A stretch of DNA of 32,571 nucleotides from a virus: positions 1 to 32,571 of the IMG/VR virus record IMGVR_UViG_3300029922_000212, one strand, 5' to 3'. Position 1 is the first letter of the stretch; each line of letters opens with the position of its first letter. The translations under genes were made by a program, and so were the position numbers. The notes beneath the pieces were generated by a model that was not told where the DNA came from, made no database searches, and was given only the letters and a program-made list of their open reading frames with translations. Below are positions 15,798 to 22,772 of the stretch, one piece after another.

Positions 15798-16229
15798 AAG
15801 GATTTTGGGCCAAGTAATTTTAATTCCTTCCATTTCTTTGAATATTGTGCCAACCGCTAAACTATGCCCGTTACTATTAACAACGTCCCATTTCAGCGTT
15901 ATAATATTCCATTCATACATACGTTTATGGCCAAGGTATGCGCCTTTAAACTCCATTATGATTACATCCCCTTCTTTACCTTCCGGCAACGGGTCGGCCT
16001 CGGTGAATGGTAGGTGTAAGGATGGCGGGGAAATAGGGCAAATATATATTTCGCCTTCGCCAACCTGCAAACCTACTGCCATACTATTTCTATTTAGCAA
16101 TAGCCAGCCGGACGGTAAATATATATTTGGGTAAAGGTTAGCTCCATCAAAATAGCTGCCCCAGCCTTCTTTAATTATTTCCCCTGGTTCCGCCAAGCGG
16201 TAACCGTTCGGGAGTGTTGGTAGGTTCAT
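15771..16229 (-). CDS. Modular 'GYRLAEPGE' protein, short form
   Basis: A 152-residue protein whose first 90 residues are nearly identical to the 198-aa protein at 16885: LPNGYRLAEPGEIIKEG, then a Tyr/Pro-rich SYFDGANLYP stretch. The next shared block is SPPSLHLP...EADPLPEGKEGD. After that the two diverge, then rejoin at YGIFNITT. The ATG at 16229 corresponds to the paralogue's start; an upstream in-frame ATG would overlap the neighbouring gene. Small proteins with a G-Y-x5-G-E-x-I-K-x-G motif are familiar in Bacteroidota phages, but I know of no function. It is part of the leftward early operon. Confidence 0.6.
   Translation of the reverse strand: MNLPTLPNGYRLAEPGEIIKEGWGSYFDGANLYPNIYLPSGWLLLNRNSMAVGLQVGEGEIYICPISPPSLHLPFTEADPLPEGKEGDVIIMEFKGAYLGHKRMYEWNIITLKWDVVNSNGHSLAVGTIFKEMEGIKITWPKILYGIFNITT
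16142..16229 (-). repeat. Duplicated 5' segment, copy 1 (pairs with 17394-17481)
   Basis: The first ~85 bases of the two modular genes differ at only a handful of positions, and similarity extends to about 16035 in this copy and 17284 in the other. This is far closer than other sequence pairs in the window, so the duplication is recent or maintained by gene conversion. Confidence 0.8.
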
Positions 16230-16254
16230 TGTGTTAGTAACTTGGTTTAAAGGT

Positions 16255-16551
16255 TTAACTATTAGCCACCAAAACAGGTGTACCGCCTTCCTGAAAGCGG
16301 TAGCCTTCATTTATAGCGGCTTCAATAACTTCTTTATCATCCCATGAGGCATAACCCATGCCTAATATTTCGGCCATTTTTTCAATTGTCGCAGCTGCCA
16401 TTTCGGAACCTTCAAAGAAACCGTATTGGGTTTTTTCAAACCCTACCAGTTGGGCGGTTTGGTCGGTTTTATACAGCATTAAAACCGTATCTGTTGGCTT
16501 GAACTTTTGAAGCTCCTCAATTAATTGTTCTACTGTTATTGGCTTTTCCAT
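16255..16551 (-). CDS. Small protein, paralogue of the 94-aa protein at 16596
   Basis: A 98-residue acidic protein: N-terminal ITVEQLIEELQKFKPTDTVL, and C-terminal KEVIEAAINEGYRFQEGGTP. The neighbour at 16596 has the same layout (TVKELREALQGYPDDQVVYI, then SEIIKAAEEDGYTYVPFG), so they are diverged duplicates. The opening helix plus 'P-x-D-x-V' pattern resembles small phage proteins that begin by predicting a strand after a helix. Function unknown. Confidence 0.55.
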   Translation of the reverse strand: MEKPITVEQLIEELQKFKPTDTVLMLYKTDQTAQLVGFEKTQYGFFEGSEMAAATIEKMAEILGMGYASWDDKEVIEAAINEGYRFQEGGTPVLVANS

Positions 16552-16595
16552 TGTTATTTTCCGTTCGGCTCACCCGTCCCCGTGGTTAGTTTTAA

Positions 16596-16880
16596 TTACA
16601 GGTCAGCTATTTCAATACACCCAAACGGAACATAAGTGTATCCATCCTCTTCAGCTGCTTTAATTATTTCAGAATTTGGGGTGTTTTCGGGTAACCCTAA
16701 ACTTTTAGCTACTTCCTTAAATGTTTGCACTTCGCTTATCTCTTTATCGTAAAACCATGTTTCCTGCGTGGTATATATGGATTCAGCGTGCATTATAATT
16801 TCGTTTACGGTAATGTAAACTACCTGGTCGTCCGGATACCCTTGCAGGGCTTCGCGTAGTTCTTTTACTGTTAGTGGCAT
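16596..16880 (-). CDS. Small protein, paralogue of the 98-aa protein at 16255
   Basis: A 94-residue acidic protein with MPLTVKELREALQGYPDDQV at the N-terminus and EDGYTYVPFGCIEIADL at the end. It is sandwiched between the 198-aa modular gene (4 bases upstream) and the 98-aa paralogue (44 bases downstream). Shared layout with the latter: helix, P-x-D-x-V strand, middle strand, helix, then EDGY/NEGY turn. Function unknown. Confidence 0.55.
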   Translation of the reverse strand: MPLTVKELREALQGYPDDQVVYITVNEIIMHAESIYTTQETWFYDKEISEVQTFKEVAKSLGLPENTPNSEIIKAAEEDGYTYVPFGCIEIADL

Positions 16881-16911
16881 TGGTTTATGTGGTTATGTTG
16901 AATATTCCGTA
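16879..16911. repeat. 33-bp direct repeat, copy 2
   Basis: Identical to 15765-15797. It covers the start codon of the 94-aa gene and the last codons of the 198-aa modular gene. Confidence 0.9.
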
Positions 16912-17481
16912 TCGCAATCCGTCAAACCTGCTAAACTTATATCCAGCTTCTCCAAAACCTTTTAAGCACATCCCTGAATTTGTAAACGCATTTTTTTCGG
17001 GGTCAAAATAGTATAGTTCTGGCATATCGTAAACTTTAAGAACTATCAGCACGTCCCCTTCTTTCCCTTCGGGCAACGGGTCGGCCTCGGAAAAAGGTAG
17101 GTGTAAGGATGGCGGGGAAATAGAATTGTAAAAAGCGTATTCAGGGTTACCCAGACGCTTGTTAATACTCCCGCTAAGCACAGGAACAATACCTTCGGGG
17201 TAATGCACTATTGCACCAGGCTTAATAGTTTCACCGACTTTTATTTGGGTGTAACCGTGTATGGGTAATGGCGGCGGCGAAATAGGGCAAATATACCTTT
17301 CGCTTTCGCCAACCTGCAACCCTACTGCCATACTATTGCTGTTTAGCAATAGCCAGCCGTACGGCAAATATATGTACGGGTAAAGATTGGTTCCGTCAAA
17401 ATAGCTACCCCACCCTTCTTTAATTATTTCCCCTGGTTCGGCCAGGCGGTAACCGTTCGGGAGTGTTGGTAGGTTATTCAT
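16885..17481 (-). CDS. Modular 'GYRLAEPGE' protein, long form with second module
   Basis: A 198-residue protein. Residues 1-75 match the 152-aa paralogue (LPNGYRLAEPGEIIKEG). Residues about 76-125 are an extra module with its own G-Y-x5-G-E-x-I-K-x-G motif (HGYTQIKVGETIKPG). The shared SPPSLHLPFSEADPLPEGKE block follows, then a private region and the common ending YGIFNITT. The extra module is flanked by an imperfect 13-base repeat at 17111 and 17273, 162 bases apart and in frame. Its ATG overlaps the end of the upstream 135-aa gene by 8 bases. Function unknown. Confidence 0.6.
   Translation of the reverse strand: MNNLPTLPNGYRLAEPGEIIKEGWGSYFDGTNLYPYIYLPYGWLLLNSNSMAVGLQVGESERYICPISPPPLPIHGYTQIKVGETIKPGAIVHYPEGIVPVLSGSINKRLGNPEYAFYNSISPPSLHLPFSEADPLPEGKEGDVLIVLKVYDMPELYYFDPEKNAFTNSGMCLKGFGEAGYKFSRFDGLRYGIFNITT
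17111..17285. repeat. In-frame 162-bp module bounded by 13-bp imperfect repeats
   Basis: GGCGGGGAAATAG at 17111-17123 recurs with one change at 17273-17285. The shorter paralogue has a single copy at 16024-16036 exactly where the module is absent. Deletion or gain of 54 codons between these repeats interconverts the two gene forms. Confidence 0.75.
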
Positions 17482-17881
17482 TGTGGTTAAGTTGTTGTTG
17501 TTCGTAATACTCTTTTATTTTTTGTTTGCCAAAGCCTGTAACCGGAAACCTGCCCATAAACCCTACCGTTTCAATATAAGCAAACATATTGTAAATACTA
17601 TCCGACAACGGTTTCCGTTCCGGAATTGTCGGGTTTTGTTCCTCCGTTCGTAGTTTGTCGGAGTGGTAACGCTTTAGGCGAAAACCGTGATGGCCTATGC
17701 GAGCCATCGGCCAAAACTCTTTGAAACTTGGAGGTGGGTAGGGTAAAATGGCATTATCCATTGATTGGTACATTTCTTTGGATAAATATCGATACTTCCT
17801 TTTTGAACACGGGTTAGTTATTTCCACCAGCTTATACTCGCCATTTTCAATTACCCTTATTTTAATCGGCTCGTTATTCAT
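17474..17881 (-). CDS. Unknown early protein
   Basis: A 135-residue basic protein with PCSKRKYRYLSKEMYQSMD and an aromatic-rich middle (ARIGHHGFRLKRYHSDK), and a final helix rich in Gln and Glu. It overlaps the downstream modular gene by 8 bases. Basic charge and aromatic content could fit nucleic-acid binding, but there is no recognised motif. Confidence 0.5.
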   Translation of the reverse strand: MNNEPIKIRVIENGEYKLVEITNPCSKRKYRYLSKEMYQSMDNAILPYPPPSFKEFWPMARIGHHGFRLKRYHSDKLRTEEQNPTIPERKPLSDSIYNMFAYIETVGFMGRFPVTGFGKQKIKEYYEQQQLNHNE

Positions 17882-17892
17882 TGCTTTGGTTG

Positions 17893-18102
17893 TTAATTGT
17901 TATTATCTTCTATTTCCCTGTTAATTATTTTTTTGTTGCCCTGCCTTGTTTTGGCTTTTGCTGCTTTGATTACTACTCTTAAAGCATTGGTGGCTCTATG
18001 GGCGTAATTGGTTCCCATGTACCCATCCGCATCTCTACCATAAGGTTTCATTTTTGGAGCGGGGTAGTACCCATATTTGTAAGTTTTTATAGTTCGGCTC
18101 AT
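17893..18102 (-). CDS. Small basic protein, unknown
   Basis: A 69-residue, strongly basic protein: Tyr/Pro/Gly-rich start (MSRTIKTYKYGYYPAPKMKP), then a basic Ala-rich helix (RVVIKAAKAKTRQGNKK). Its ATG overlaps the stop of the upstream gene (ATGA). Possible nucleic-acid binder by charge; no family recognised. Confidence 0.5.
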   Translation of the reverse strand: MSRTIKTYKYGYYPAPKMKPYGRDADGYMGTNYAHRATNALRVVIKAAKAKTRQGNKKIINREIEDNNN

Positions 18103-18458
18103 ATTTTTACACGGAATAGGTGCTTGCCTTCGCCTCGCTTAATGCTCTCCCTATGCGCCCATAAAAGCCCAAAAACGCCTCTAATGCCTGTTTCTGATAT
18201 GTCTTTCCATTCGCCACACCACCACCTTTCTACGCCTTCCATATTTATAGGCAACTCTGTTTGCTCCAGAAACCTGTAACCTGGTTCGGCGGTCGGGAGG
18301 CGGTACCACTCCGGTAAAATATTGGGGGTAGCATCGGCCGGTTCGCTATCAAGCAGGTAGGCTCTGAATTGTATGTATTCGGCTTCGGTTTGGCTTCCTT
18401 TTAAGGATAGTAGCTTTTCAACTAATTCCTGTTGCTGTTTTGTTAATGGGCTTTTCAT
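18099..18458 (-). CDS. Unknown early protein with partial 'YRL..AEPG' motif
   Basis: A 119-residue protein. An N-terminal helix (TKQQQELVEKLLSLKGSQTE) is followed by EWYRLPTAEPGYRFLEQTEL, which echoes the GYRLAEPGE motif of the two modular proteins, then a Trp-rich patch (GVERWWCGEWKDI). It is probably a distant member of the same shuffled family. It is coupled to the downstream 69-aa gene by ATGA. Function unknown. Confidence 0.5.
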   Translation of the reverse strand: MKSPLTKQQQELVEKLLSLKGSQTEAEYIQFRAYLLDSEPADATPNILPEWYRLPTAEPGYRFLEQTELPINMEGVERWWCGEWKDISETGIRGVFGLLWAHRESIKRGEGKHLFRVKI

Positions 18459-18483
18459 GGCTATATAAATGGGTTTGTTCGGT

Positions 18484-18654
18484 TTAACTTCGTGCGTTTA
18501 TAATTTTTTTTGCGCTTTCTTCCGGATTGACTTTGTTTTGAAAATCAGCTTTAACCTGTTTCTGGTTAAGTAATATATAGCCAAGCTGAAACCTTACTAG
18601 CTTTGTTACCAAGTCCCTGTATTCTTCAAATGTTATATTTGGGTTAATTTCCAT
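18484..18654 (-). CDS. Small helical protein, unknown
   Basis: A 56-residue protein, probably all helical (TFEEYRDLVTKLVRFQLGYI). I choose the ATG at 18654, which overlaps the preceding gene by 11 bases, rather than an upstream in-frame ATG at 18696 that would overlap it by more than 50. No family recognised. Confidence 0.4.
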   Translation of the reverse strand: MEINPNITFEEYRDLVTKLVRFQLGYILLNQKQVKADFQNKVNPEESAKKIINARS

Positions 18655-19024
18655 TGTATTGCGGGTGGTTATGGGTTCGGTATTTGGTGAGGTCAAACTT
18701 GAAATTGTTAAACATCATCTGTTCCATCTGCCAACCGTGTGAAAACTTTATAGAACTTATAAATGTATAGGCTTTTACTTTATTTATTGCTTCTTCCGAC
18801 CACCACGCTTTTTCCCCTTCTATCAGTTCTAGCGTAAGTTTTTGATAAGCTATTGTACCCATTTCTATGCCTTCTTTTAAAAAAGCAAAATGTACAAATT
18901 CGGGGGATGAATACATGCGCCAATCGCTTTTGCCGATGCGAATCATAACTGGCATTCCAATTGCATATTCTAACGGGTTAATAAACAAGGCATAGCCTTC
19001 GGGTAATTCAGGGTTAGTGTTCAT
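18644..19024 (-). CDS. Unknown early protein
   Basis: A 126-residue protein beginning MNTNPELPEGYALFINPLEY. The opening 'LPxGY' repeats the start of the modular proteins (LPNGYRL), while the rest is unlike them. A Trp/Met-rich C-terminal part (SHGWQMEQMMFNNFKFDLTK) follows. The ATG at 19024 lies 1 base after the upstream stop. No family recognised. Confidence 0.5.
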   Translation of the reverse strand: MNTNPELPEGYALFINPLEYAIGMPVMIRIGKSDWRMYSSPEFVHFAFLKEGIEMGTIAYQKLTLELIEGEKAWWSEEAINKVKAYTFISSIKFSHGWQMEQMMFNNFKFDLTKYRTHNHPQYNGN

Positions 19025-19025
19025 T

Positions 19026-19652
19026 TTATTCTTCGTTAGCAATTTTTAACAATACATCGGCATGGCACGGGCTATCCAGCGGACAAAAACAGGCAAGGTG
19101 TTTGCCTTTTAGTTCGGCTTTGATTTCAGCAATAAATTTTTTGTTGTTTTTAATATCATGCACAAACCAATCTTTGGCTAATTGGGCAGCATCTTTTTTT
19201 GTTGTTCCGATACCCGAAGGAGAAATGCTATCTTGAAAATAAACAACGCATCTATCTTTGTGTTTCTCTATCCAAAATGGATTACCCCATTTCCCAGGCC
19301 TGCAAACTGATACTACTGGCCTGCCGTCGGGGCTTTGGGCTTGTAGTTTGAAGCCTTTAGTACGAAGGCGTTGTATGCGAATTGGTTTAGGCAATTTTTG
19401 CAGGTAAATATTAACTTCAATTTTTGGGTTTTCAAACATTTCCATAATATCGTTAAAACTTCTAGGGTTATTTTCTACATAACTCCAAGCAAATTTATAA
19501 CCAAAAGGCGGCGGCCCAAGTGAATCTATTTTTGCCTGTAATTCTTTTTGAAACCTGAATCCTTCAGTAATTATAAGTTTGTCAAGTTCGGGGTTTCTGA
19601 ATTGGTTATTTTCTTGGGCTGCCTGCCAAATAGATGTTATCTTTTTTTCCAT
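19026..19652 (-). CDS. DUF4326-domain protein with unknown N-terminal extension
   Basis: A 208-residue protein. Residues about 95-205 match the DUF4326 pattern as I know it: VCRPGKWGNPFW, a central helical part, then GKHLACFCPLDSPCHADVLL. The conserved Cys/His cluster suggests a metal-binding or catalytic site, but the biochemical role of the family is not established to my knowledge. The N-terminal 90 residues (including an ITEGFRFQKE stretch like the NEGYRFQEG of the 98-aa protein) are not recognised. It is coupled to the upstream gene by TAATG. Confidence 0.65.
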   Translation of the reverse strand: MEKKITSIWQAAQENNQFRNPELDKLIITEGFRFQKELQAKIDSLGPPPFGYKFAWSYVENNPRSFNDIMEMFENPKIEVNIYLQKLPKPIRIQRLRTKGFKLQAQSPDGRPVVSVCRPGKWGNPFWIEKHKDRCVVYFQDSISPSGIGTTKKDAAQLAKDWFVHDIKNNKKFIAEIKAELKGKHLACFCPLDSPCHADVLLKIANEE

Positions 19653-20032
19653 TACATTTTGCTTTTAACTTTTTCCGATAATTCCTGAAACAACCCTAAT
19701 GCAACTTCCGCATTGATAAGTGCGTTTCTCGCATCTTCAATATTTTGGCGAAGATTATTTTCTTTATTTGAAAGGATCTTAACAACCAGTTGATTAGCGA
19801 AGTCAGGTAATGCCCACCCGTGAAATTCTGCATTTTGGGAGCTTTTTAAGATTTGAACGTTTTTATTGCGAAAATCACAATAAACACGCTTAAATCTGTC
19901 TTTCATTGCTATAACAGCAATAACGCCTTCAAAATCGCTTTGCTCGTACTTCGTTATTTTACCAGTTTCTTGGATTATTTCGCCATCCGGCGTAATTTTT
20001 ACGTAAACTATTTGTTGATTAATTTTTGCCAT
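19652..20032 (-). CDS. Unknown early protein
   Basis: A 126-residue protein with a beta-rich first half (QQIVYVKITPDGEIIQETGK, then FEGVIAVIAMKDRFKRVYCD) and a helical second half ending LGLFQELSEKVKSKM. Start and stop are both TAATG-coupled to the genes on either side, so the operon is translationally linked. No family recognised. Confidence 0.5.
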   Translation of the reverse strand: MAKINQQIVYVKITPDGEIIQETGKITKYEQSDFEGVIAVIAMKDRFKRVYCDFRNKNVQILKSSQNAEFHGWALPDFANQLVVKILSNKENNLRQNIEDARNALINAEVALGLFQELSEKVKSKM

Positions 20033-20295
20033 TATATTAGTTCGTTGGGGTTTATGGAATTGATTAAGCCGATGAGGGCAAGCGTGTTTTCTTTTAAAGA
20101 ATTAAGATTTTCGCTGTTAGGCTCTAAAAAGAGGTCGTTAATATCGGAAAGTATGCACCTTCCAATAACCTTAAAATGTCTTTCGTGTGTGCGCAAAAAC
20201 TCCTTTTTTACTTCCAAATTAAGGACATCTGTTTTGGCGGCATCTTCAATGGCCAAATTCATTATCTCCGAAAATTCGCCAATTTCATTAGTCAA
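20032..20295 (-). CDS. Small helical acidic protein, unknown
   Basis: An 87-residue protein, predicted mostly helical (MTNEIGEFSEIMNLAIEDAA, then NLNSLKENTLALIGLINSIN). It lies 39 bases after the coiled-coil gene stop and overlaps the next start by one base (TAATG). No family recognised. Confidence 0.45.
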   Translation of the reverse strand: MTNEIGEFSEIMNLAIEDAAKTDVLNLEVKKEFLRTHERHFKVIGRCILSDINDLFLEPNSENLNSLKENTLALIGLINSINPNELI

Positions 20296-20334
20296 GTCCA
20301 GGTTATAAATTTCCTCTGTATTCTCATTTACACC

Positions 20335-21276
20335 CTATTGAGGTGTTACGATAGGCGCAATCTGGGCAAATGGCAGTTCGGCCTGCTCGTTGGCTATGCG
20401 TTCGGCCTCGGCCTTATTGTCAGCTATCCGTTGCTTTTCAGTTTCTTTGTTGGCATCCATTTCGGCAAGCAGGCGTAATGCCTCCTGCTTTTCTTTTTCC
20501 TCTTTTTCTTGCTTTTCTTTAGCCTTCCGGTCGGCTTCGGCTTTTTCTTTTTCTTCTCGCTCTTTGGCCTCAAATGCTGCAAGCCTTTCAGCTTTATGCC
20601 TTTCGGCTTCTTTCTTTTCAGCTTCTGCTTTTTCATGCGCAGCTTTATCCGCTTCAAATTCGGAAACTGTTTCATCCCATACCCACGGAAAAATATCGCC
20701 TAATATATCGGCGGGAACAATGCGTTGAGGGCGGAATGGAGAGTGCCAATTTTCGCCGTCAAACGCAAACTTATTTTGCCCAAGCCATTTGCTTTTAGCC
20801 TGCATTCTTTCCTGCTTTTCGGCTTCCAGTTTAGCGGCTTTTTCACGCTCTATACGTTGCACATCTTTGCGCTCTGCCTCAATGCGGTCTTTTTCGGCAT
20901 CCACAACATCGGTAATAGCTTGCAATGCTCTTTCACGGGAAACAAACTGCAAAGTCAAATACTCGGCATATTCTTCAACTTCTTTTTTTGTTTGGTTTAT
21001 ATGGGCTTTAACCGCATTGTTTCGGTTGGCTATTTTAAGCCTTGTGGCCTTTAAAACCTTCCGATGCTCATCTATTACTTTATACCCTTTAGTATCCGTT
21101 AGCGAAAGCGTTTGGGGTAATTCGGAGGTTTTTTCGTCTGCCTGTTTAAAAAAATCATTTTCCGAGGTGCCTGGCACTAATGCGTTAAATGTTAAATCTT
21201 GCAAATAAAAGGCTTTTGCATTTTCCACAAAATCGCCTTTTACTACTTCCAGCGTAATTGCTTTTAACTCGTTCAT
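20335..21276 (-). CDS. Coiled-coil first protein of leftward operon
   Basis: A 313-residue protein. A globular N-terminal part (residues 1-110; KAITLEVVKGDFVENAKAFY) leads into two long Glu/Lys/Ala coiled-coil blocks separated by a Trp-rich segment (WLGQNKFAFDGENWHSPFRP). The layout recalls DUF1351-like coiled-coil proteins that travel with phage recombination genes, but I cannot confirm the family. It is the first gene of the leftward operon, 35 bases downstream of a strong promoter, and divergent from the recombination operon. Probable early DNA-metabolism accessory. Confidence 0.55.
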   Translation of the reverse strand: MNELKAITLEVVKGDFVENAKAFYLQDLTFNALVPGTSENDFFKQADEKTSELPQTLSLTDTKGYKVIDEHRKVLKATRLKIANRNNAVKAHINQTKKEVEEYAEYLTLQFVSRERALQAITDVVDAEKDRIEAERKDVQRIEREKAAKLEAEKQERMQAKSKWLGQNKFAFDGENWHSPFRPQRIVPADILGDIFPWVWDETVSEFEADKAAHEKAEAEKKEAERHKAERLAAFEAKEREEKEKAEADRKAKEKQEKEEKEKQEALRLLAEMDANKETEKQRIADNKAEAERIANEQAELPFAQIAPIVTPQ

Positions 21277-21310
21277 TGTTGTTATTGGTTAGTTGTTTAA
21301 TTGAATGTTG

Positions 21311-21340
21311 CAAAGGTAAAACGATAATTTTAACCACCAA
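21311..21340 (-). promoter_or_regulatory. Leftward early promoter
   Basis: On the minus strand: TTG at 21340-21338, a 19-base spacer, then TACCTTTGC with the -7 core at 21318-21311. This is a full match to the Bacteroidota promoter layout. It drives the operon from 21276 downward. Confidence 0.8.
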
Positions 21341-21442
21341 AATTATTTTCATTTTATTTTCATGGGTTTAGCTAAAAATGGCCTTTATAGCGTTTAAATG
21401 CGGTTTTTTGGGTAAAGAAAAAAAATAAAATGAAAATAATTT
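21340..21442. repeat. 21-bp perfect inverted repeat linking divergent promoters
   Basis: Arms at 21340-21360 and 21422-21442 are perfect reverse complements, separated by 61 bases. Each arm ends in the T-run of a -33 element, so both promoters see the same upstream sequence in mirror orientation (core AATGAAAATAATTT reading toward each promoter). Confidence 0.9.
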
Positions 21443-21470
21443 GGAGCGTAATTTTTTGCTCGTACCTTTG
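21441..21470 (+). promoter_or_regulatory. Rightward early promoter
   Basis: TTG at 21441-21443, a 19-base spacer and TACCTTTGC with the core at 21463-21470. Full consensus. It fires the recombination/replication operon and excludes any coding start upstream of about 21475. Confidence 0.85.
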
Positions 21471-21498
21471 CATGGCAATTCAGACAAACTCCTTACAA

Positions 21499-21717
21499 AT
21501 GAATAAACCACGAACACCCACCCAAATAGCTTGCGGCTTTAAAGGCGTACGCAGGCTATGCGAAGCGCACCCGTCAATTAAGCGAGGTGTGTTTTACCGC
21601 ATCGTTCGCACCGAGGACAAAACACATAAATACTGGCCGCTCGTTGAGCAATGGATAAAAGACGAAAAAGTACGTCAAGAAGCCGCCATAAATAACTCTA
21701 AACCCCCAACCGATTAA
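21499..21717 (+). CDS. Small basic protein, first gene of rightward operon
   Basis: A 72-residue protein, MNKPRTPTQIACGFKGVRRL. The ATG at 21499 is chosen because an upstream in-frame ATG at 21430 would translate the promoter, and the ATG at 21472 would sit at the transcription start. An HTH-like helix pair (TQIACGFKGVRRLCEAHPS) is possible. Likely an early regulator or DNA-binding protein; no family recognised. Confidence 0.5.
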   Translation: MNKPRTPTQIACGFKGVRRLCEAHPSIKRGVFYRIVRTEDKTHKYWPLVEQWIKDEKVRQEAAINNSKPPTD

Positions 21718-21719
21718 CC

Positions 21720-21962
21720 ATGAATTACCCTATTGCTATCCCCATTCTGTTTATTGCCTTCGTATTCCTGGCATTTCTATGCGCTTTAATCTGGCATATA
21801 AAAACAGCGGAAAACAAGGATCTGTCCGACGAAAACAGCCAGCTAAACGCCGAAAACAACTATCTTAAAGGCTTGCTTAGCACCACCCATGATAATTTAG
21901 TAACACTTCACAAACAAACCCAAACCCTTAAAGGCTCGCCCACTAACGGGCAATTTGACTAA
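21720..21962 (+). CDS. Membrane-anchored coiled-coil small protein
   Basis: An 80-residue protein with a strong N-terminal membrane helix at about residues 4-28 (PIAIPILFIAFVFLAFLCAL) followed by a heptad-rich coiled coil (LSDENSQLNAENNYLKGLL). Topology is a signal-anchor with a cytoplasmic or periplasmic coiled coil. It lies in the early operon, so superinfection exclusion or a membrane-tethered replication role is possible. No family recognised. Confidence 0.5.
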   Translation: MNYPIAIPILFIAFVFLAFLCALIWHIKTAENKDLSDENSQLNAENNYLKGLLSTTHDNLVTLHKQTQTLKGSPTNGQFD

Positions 21963-21966
21963 CACA

Positions 21967-22770
21967 ATGATAACCTCACAAAATTACCACGAAGATACTA
22001 CCCATATCTCTAAATCTGGGCTTGACCTTATTAACAGATCACCACTTCACTACTGGCACAAATATCTTAACCCTAACCATGAAAAGGAGGAAGAAACGCC
22101 TGCTTTGATATTTGGCAGGCTGGCGCACACCTTAATGTTTGAGCCGGAAAAATTTGACGATGAATTTGTTGTAAGCCCCAAATTTGACCGCCGAACTAAA
22201 GAAGGCAAAGCAGGGCACGAGGCGTTTAGTTTGTCGGTTAATGGCAGAACACCTGTATTGGCTGATACCGTATTTGAAGCGCAGATGTTGGTAGATGCTG
22301 CCGAGTTACACCCTAACATAGCTACGTTGCTTGCTATGCCAGGGCAAGCCGAAACGGTTTTAACTTGGCAGGATAGCGAAACTGGTGTTATGTGCAAATG
22401 CCGCCCCGATTGGGTAACCTTCGGAGGATGGATAATAGATTTAAAAACCACCACCGATGCTACACCTGAAGCGTTTGGCCGTTCGGCCTATAACTACCGA
22501 TACCATGTGCAAGCAGCTTACTACATGGATGGATATTTCGCCGAAACCGGAAATATGCCTGAAGGTTTTGTTTTTATTTCGGCTGAAAAAGAACAGCCTA
22601 ATTATGTGGCAGTTTACTACGCTACCGACGAACAAATTGAGCTGGGGCGGATAGCTTATAAAAAAGATTTACAGGTGTACGCCGAATGCAAAAGAACTGG
22701 CATTTGGAACGCACCTGCCATAGCAAAACCATTGCAATTACCCGCCTACGCATTTAAACAAATATACTGA
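21967..22770 (+). CDS. PD-(D/E)xK exonuclease, RecE-like (DUF3799 type)
   Basis: A 267-residue nuclease that should resect duplex ends for the ERF annealing protein. The PD-(D/E)xK core is visible: GRLAHTLMFEPEKF near residue 47, the Asp of KCRPDW near residue 147, IDLKTT near residues 157-162, and the helical Q-x3-Y motif in YRYHVQAAYYMDGY near residues 177-190. I use the ATG at 21967, 4 bases after the upstream stop; an in-frame TTG at 21955 is the alternative. Its neighbours, a DUF3127 protein and ERF, make this a phage homologous-recombination cassette. Confidence 0.85.
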   Translation: MITSQNYHEDTTHISKSGLDLINRSPLHYWHKYLNPNHEKEEETPALIFGRLAHTLMFEPEKFDDEFVVSPKFDRRTKEGKAGHEAFSLSVNGRTPVLADTVFEAQMLVDAAELHPNIATLLAMPGQAETVLTWQDSETGVMCKCRPDWVTFGGWIIDLKTTTDATPEAFGRSAYNYRYHVQAAYYMDGYFAETGNMPEGFVFISAEKEQPNYVAVYYATDEQIELGRIAYKKDLQVYAECKRTGIWNAPAIAKPLQLPAYAFKQIY

Positions 22771-22772
22771 AA

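Noticed and set aside
15805-16134. 109-aa plus-strand frame over the 152-aa modular gene
   Set aside because: The minus frame has a near-identical paralogue at 16885, showing which strand is coding.
20389-21208. Several plus-strand frames over the coiled-coil gene
   Set aside because: They are antisense to a long Lys/Glu coiled coil, whose complement yields Ser/Phe-rich frames; no ribosome sites or start context.
21430-21498. Upstream starts of the first rightward gene
   Set aside because: The stretch contains the -33 and -7 promoter elements, so an mRNA cannot cover it.
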